From: Gonapodya prolifera JEL478
Lineage: Eukaryota > Monoblepharomycota > Monoblepharidomycetes > Monoblepharidales > Gonapodyaceae
NCBI GenBank assembly: GCA_001574975.1
Contig: KQ965757.1
Span: forward strand, 198,037-262,036
Length of the DNA: 64,000 bases
Reading direction: 5' to 3'
The first letter of the stretch is position 1, and each line of letters begins with the position of its first letter. The notes below the pieces were generated by a model. The model saw nothing but the letters and a program-made list of their open reading frames with translations. It did not search any database and had not been told where the DNA came from. Made by a program: the position numbers and the translations under genes. Shown here one piece after another: positions 59,992-64,000 of this stretch.

Positions 59992-62942
59992 TCATTCCCT
60001 GCCAAGTCCCCCATCGACGCCTCCAAACTTCTTTCCATCATAACACCACGTCCGCACCGTCCCGTCCTCGCCACAACTCGCCGCTACTCCTCTCTTTTCA
60101 GACCACGCGGCACGGTATACGATCCCTCGGTGCCCTCGAAGTCGCTGGAGGACCTCCCCGGATGCTGCGTCCCACAGGTGCAGCGCGCCGTCTTCGGAGC
60201 CGCCGGCGATGAGGGACCCGTTGGAGCCGCCGAATGAGGCGCGGAGAAAGTTCTTGGAAGTATTTTGATGGCCTCGAGGAATGTCAGACGATAAGTACGC
60301 AACCCCGGCAGAAGCACCCACACACACAAAGCAGCAACGGCCGAGTGAACGAACCTTTAAACTTCCTTATCGGTCTCCCCGCCCTGATATCCCACAACCT
60401 GTTTGAGTTATCTTTGCACCCACTCAACAAATTCACGCCTTTAGCGTCCATCTCCACACTCGTAACCTCTCCCAAGTTGCCCTCCAGCGTCTTGACGCAA
60501 ACCCCACTCACAACGTCCCAGAACCGGACCGTGGCGTCCTTGGATCCCGAAACGAGCAAGTTTCCGAGAGGGTTGAACACGCAGCGAGAGACGGACAGGT
60601 GGTGACCCGTGAATGCCCGCACGACTTTGCCGGTAGGGACGTCGTGCAGGCGGATGGTGCGGTCGTAGCCGCATGCGACGAGGTAGGACTTGCAGGACCA
60701 TCAGTAGGGTTATCACATGAACGAAGTCGGTGATGTTGCTCTCTGCGCTTACTCCGGATGGATGGAAGTCTAGCGAATAAACGTCTGCCGTTGATGCCTC
60801 AAGAGTTGTCAGGCAGTCAAAATTCAAGCTCCTGAGGTTCCAGAGCTACAATTGGTTATCAATGGTCCGTTCCTGGTCAATCGACTTCTGATCCATCCGT
60901 TGCGACGGACTCACCTTCACAGTTCCATCTCCAGACCCGCTCGCCGCGACCGTCCCGTCCGCATTCGAAGCCACGTCCCACACCCGCGACTTGTGCCCCT
61001 CCAGAATCCCCACGCACTCGGTCGTGTCGGCGTCCCATATTCGGACCGTGTTGTCCCTGAAAACGTACAGCAACATTCCCATGATGCGCAACTGAGATAA
61101 AATTACACGCAGGGACGTTGACTCACCCGCCACCACTCAAAAGCCATCGATCGTCCTCCCCAGCAAAGGCGACGCACTTGACGTTGTTCGTGTGTCCCTC
61201 GAAGACCAGCTTCTGCGAGTTGGGCACCACGAACGACGCGTAGTCCTCCAGAAGCCTGGCGGTTAATCGTTCGCCAACGTCAATTTACGTTCGCGCAGCC
61301 ACACCGCACGAACAAAACACTCACGACGACACATTCGGCGACCGTCTCGGATGGTACGGCGAGAACTCCACTTGGTACGCCACGGCCTGGCGCAGCATGC
61401 TGACGAGCCGGCGGTCGGGAACTTCGGGGAGAGGATTGTCTCGACCAGCTGCGAGGGGGTCCACGTGTGTTAAGGATGTGAGGCAATTGAGGACAGGTGC
61501 GGGAACGTGCCTATGAGTTTCAACTCGTTGTCCCCGAAATCAAGCATGCGCTGGAATCGCTCGACGAGTTGGTCCCTGCCGACGTCCCCAATTAATTTCA
61601 TTTACTACAAAAGCGTGCCTGTACTCCACTCGCGAGCACTCCTCACCTCGACGACATCGTCACACCCTCCCACTCCTTCAACGTCCCATCCCCTCCACCT
61701 CCCGCCGGCCCACCGATGGCGGCGTTGGTCACGACGTCGTGCACGGACCGAGCGGTGAGGAGGTAGCACAGGTTGCGGAATTCGGAGGGGGTAGTTTGGA
61801 ACGATTCAAGCGGTTTTAGGCGTTTGGTGAGGAGGGAGAAGGCCTGGCGTTGATAGGGGTGATGCGTTTGAGTGAATAGCTGACGACGTACACGACACAA
61901 CCCCCCACTCCCGACAGCCTCGGTCTGCGCCTAGCGGCGCTTGGGCCTCGGGCTCGCTGCGCTCGACCCCCAACCCCTACCTTTTGATGTTCCTTAGCCT
62001 CTATAAGCTCCAAATACTGCTGCTTATACAGCGCGTACTGGAACGCTCTGAACACCTGCCCGTTCTTCTGCAGCGTCTGCACGAGACTCGCGGCGGCAGC
62101 CTTGGCTTGCGCGTTCGCGCTCGACGTGCTCGCGGATACGTGCAGACTCCCGGCGGCGGATATGGGTGTGGGGCCGGAAGATTGCGCCTGCGAGGGCGTG
62201 GAGGTGGGGCCGGCGCCGTTGGGTGCCGAGGAGGTCGAGGGTGGGGTTGAGAGAAGCATTCGGTCGATTTCCTGCCAATCGCCCTCTTCAAACGAGTTTC
62301 TCCCATCATTACAACGCGGAGCGTTTCCAGAAACGGAAGAGAACGTACCAAGCAGGAGCCGTTTGAACTTCCTTGCCTCCTGCGACTGCTCCTGCATCTC
62401 AAGCGTCTTCATGTTGGACTCGTCGATGACGGTCTGCATGGAGAGGTAGTAGTTTTCGTCGCGGAGGTATTGGATGATCATGCGGAGGATGTCCTGCGAA
62501 CGGTTTGTTGGGGTACCATACCCAAGTACTGATTGAATCCACACAATAGATGTCCTGCCATCACCGCACGCTCACCTCTTTAATCTTGGGATCGTTTTCG
62601 TCAAAGATGTCATCCGTGGGCTTGATGTGTGCCCGCGGTGGGCGCGACGAGACCACATTCTCTGCGCGCTCCAATACCCTGCCCACACGCGCCGAGTGGA
62701 GACGTCAGGTTACTGCCATCCACATTTTCCGACCGAATCCACCGCGTGCTCACGTTATTTGCGTCTGTGAGAGCTGTTGGCTCACCCGCCGAGGGACGGA
62801 AAGTGGTCGTTCGCCGACCGTGAAGAGCGTTCGGCGGGCTGGAGATTGGACAGGGAGTTTCGAAGGTGCGTAAGGCCAGAGGAGAAGTGCGAGTGAGGGT
62901 GCGGGACGACTCACGCGGCGTGTCTGTGGTGGGTTGGTCCAT
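59992..62942 (-). CDS. LisH-domain WD40-repeat protein
   Basis: Probable scaffold of a protein complex. Exon 1 encodes MDQPTTDTPP and later exons PAERSSRSANDHFPSLGG and LERAENVVSSRPPRAHIKPT. Then comes a LisH motif, DILRMIIQYLRDENYYLSMQ. A CTLH-like helical region reads QVFRAFQYALYKQQYLELIE, then AFSLLTKRLKPLESFQTTP and FRNLCYLLTARSV. A further conserved stretch reads VPDRRLVSMLRQAVAYQVEF. About seven WD repeats follow: LVFEGHTNNVKCVAFAGEDD, DNTVRIWDADTTECVGILEG, GYDRTIRLHDVPTGKVVRAF, SGSKDATVRFWDVVSG, GCKDNSNRLWDIRAGRPIRK, GGSEDGALHLWDAASGEVLQ and SCGEDGTVRTWCYDGKKFGG. More than ten introns. The layout resembles SMU1- and WDR26-type proteins, but I cannot name an orthologue. All joins that I checked keep frame. 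Confidence 0.85.
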
Positions 62943-63032
62943 GAGAGGGGAATTTTGGTGCAGCTGTGGTGGGCGGGTGAATTTGGGAGGGTAAAATCCT
63001 CTTTGTCAGAGCACTCCAGGGTAAAGGGAAAT

Positions 63033-63398
63033 TCAACAAACGCGCCTCCACCGCCGGTCCTTCCACGCGCTGACTATTTCCGACCCAATCACCGTCGCCG
63101 AATACCCAATATAGGTGCCAAGCTCGAGAGCGTCCTTGGCTTGTTATCTCGAATCACTTTGCGGATGAGCACGGCTTTTTCGTCGCCCCGGGACATGTGC
63201 CAGTGGTTGTCCCAGCCGACTACACGGCGGCAAAAAAAAAAGGATTAATGAACACACGTCTGGTGTGCTTGATGAAGAGATCAACTCACGTTTGTCCATC
63301 ACGTCAACGACACTCTGCGCATTGCCTGGAGTCACCTGAAGCTTGACTTGCTCCAGGATCACTTCGTGAACTCGACTCTTGGATGGGTCTTCCATCAT
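63033..63398 (-). pseudogene. Catechol-O-methyltransferase-like relic, truncated
   Basis: An N-terminal exon, from MMEDPSKSRVHEVILEQVKL with TPGNAQSVVDVMDK, joins over an intron (about 63290-63225) to GWDNHWHMSRGDEKAVLIRK, then VIRDNKPRT. COMT enzymes have the same order: GNAQSV, then a short loop, then a helix and the SAM-binding motif LELGxYxGYSA. Here the motif is present (LELGTYIGYSATVIG, about 63128-63085) but one base out of frame with the preceding part. After SEIVSAWK a stop follows at 63033. Only about the first third of the enzyme remains. Substrate of the ancestral enzyme is unknown. Confidence 0.7.
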
Positions 63399-64000
63399 TT
63401 GATCCGCGGTACAGGTGTGCTGGAGATCTTTTTGTCCGTGGCCTGTTGTCCCCGCGTGCAGAGGGACAAAATAGAACCGAAAGGGGCAACGTGCGTTCAT
63501 CGAACCTGGCATACCCTGAACGTCCCCCAGAGCCTTCTGGAACTCATAGCGGAGTCGTTGGACTACTTTAAATCGCATTGCGGCATTTATTGGTCAGTGT
63601 AGCAAAGACAAACCCGCTCAATGATAAACATTGATGCGCCGGAGAGCGAGCTCGAGCGAATTAAAATTGGAGTTCCAGAAATAACCAGCGACATTGCAAT
63701 GGCAGTGAATATTATGTACCAGATTCAATGAATGGAGCGGATTCGTTCGCCAAAATGTCGACATGTCGACAAGAGAAGACAGCACCCACTCTGAAACCTG
63801 ATTAGAATCGTTCTTTCTGACGAGCAAGTAGCAAGCGAGGTTTGCTGTACGTGAGAGCTGAGGGAGATAATGAACATCGCTCAACTGTACAAGACTGAAT
63901 TCTGTCCAAGTAAAGACGCAATCGAGGGCAAGGCACGTCGTGGCTTTATACCACTGTGACTGCAGTGAGAAAACGCTCCTTAAATACCCCAAGTAGGAAA
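63399..64000. other. Window end, no supported gene
   Basis: A minus-strand open frame of 124 codons (63992-63618) reads with some leucine-rich character but matches no family I recognise. It may be the edge of a gene outside the window. Confidence 0.3.

Overview
This 64-kb window is nuclear DNA of a filamentous or zoosporic fungus. Genes carry many short introns with GTGAGT/GTAAGT-type donors. The gene set is fungal: a Zn2Cys6 regulator, a WOPR (Gti1/Pac2) regulator, GFA1, ORC2 and an Agd3-like extracellular deacetylase. No bacterial operons, rRNA, tRNA, CRISPR, transposase or reverse transcriptase was recognised. Placement below kingdom is inference: lineage-expanded MYND, F-box and ankyrin families would suit an early-diverging fungus, but nothing here proves it.

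Layout. 1-7.4 kb: housekeeping genes on the minus strand, a rhodanese/USP deubiquitinase (Doa4/USP8 type, cut by the window edge) and GFA1. 7.7-11.4 kb: an F-box/LRR-like fragment, a decayed MYND gene and a decayed ankyrin gene. 13.1-16.1 kb: a Zn2Cys6 transcription factor with every exon readable. 16.7-24.6 kb: an accessory zone with two more broken MYND copies, two tandem members of an unrecognised secreted CCC-motif family (one intact, one broken) and a decayed modular Cys-rich membrane protein. 25-38 kb: core genes again (ARL1, mitochondrial bL19, a WOPR regulator, two intronless F-box proteins, ORC2). 38.2-45.3 kb: a fourth MYND copy whose zinc finger is cut off by a degenerate array of about eight units of roughly 0.75 kb, most carrying a TGACGTCA palindrome. 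46-48.5 kb: a third CCC-family gene and a C2H2 regulator. 50.7-58.4 kb: a large Agd3-like (CE18-type) deacetylase with a Ser/Thr stalk and a tail of repeated two-cysteine modules, a divergent single-exon esterase, and a small secreted protein. 58.6-59.75 kb: a relic of the ankyrin gene joined to a fifth broken MYND copy. 60-63.4 kb: a LisH/WD40 protein and a truncated catechol-O-methyltransferase-like relic.

How the genes work together. GFA1 makes the hexosamine that feeds chitin and other GlcNAc/GalNAc polymers. The Agd3-like enzyme would act on such a polymer outside the cell, and the esterase that shares its promoter region may act on a related ester-bearing substrate (inference). The most novel items are the repeated module tail of the Agd3-like protein with its 14-nt micro-exons, the CCC secreted family, and the long-period repeat array. 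All five MYND copies are broken, which suggests ongoing loss of an expanded family.
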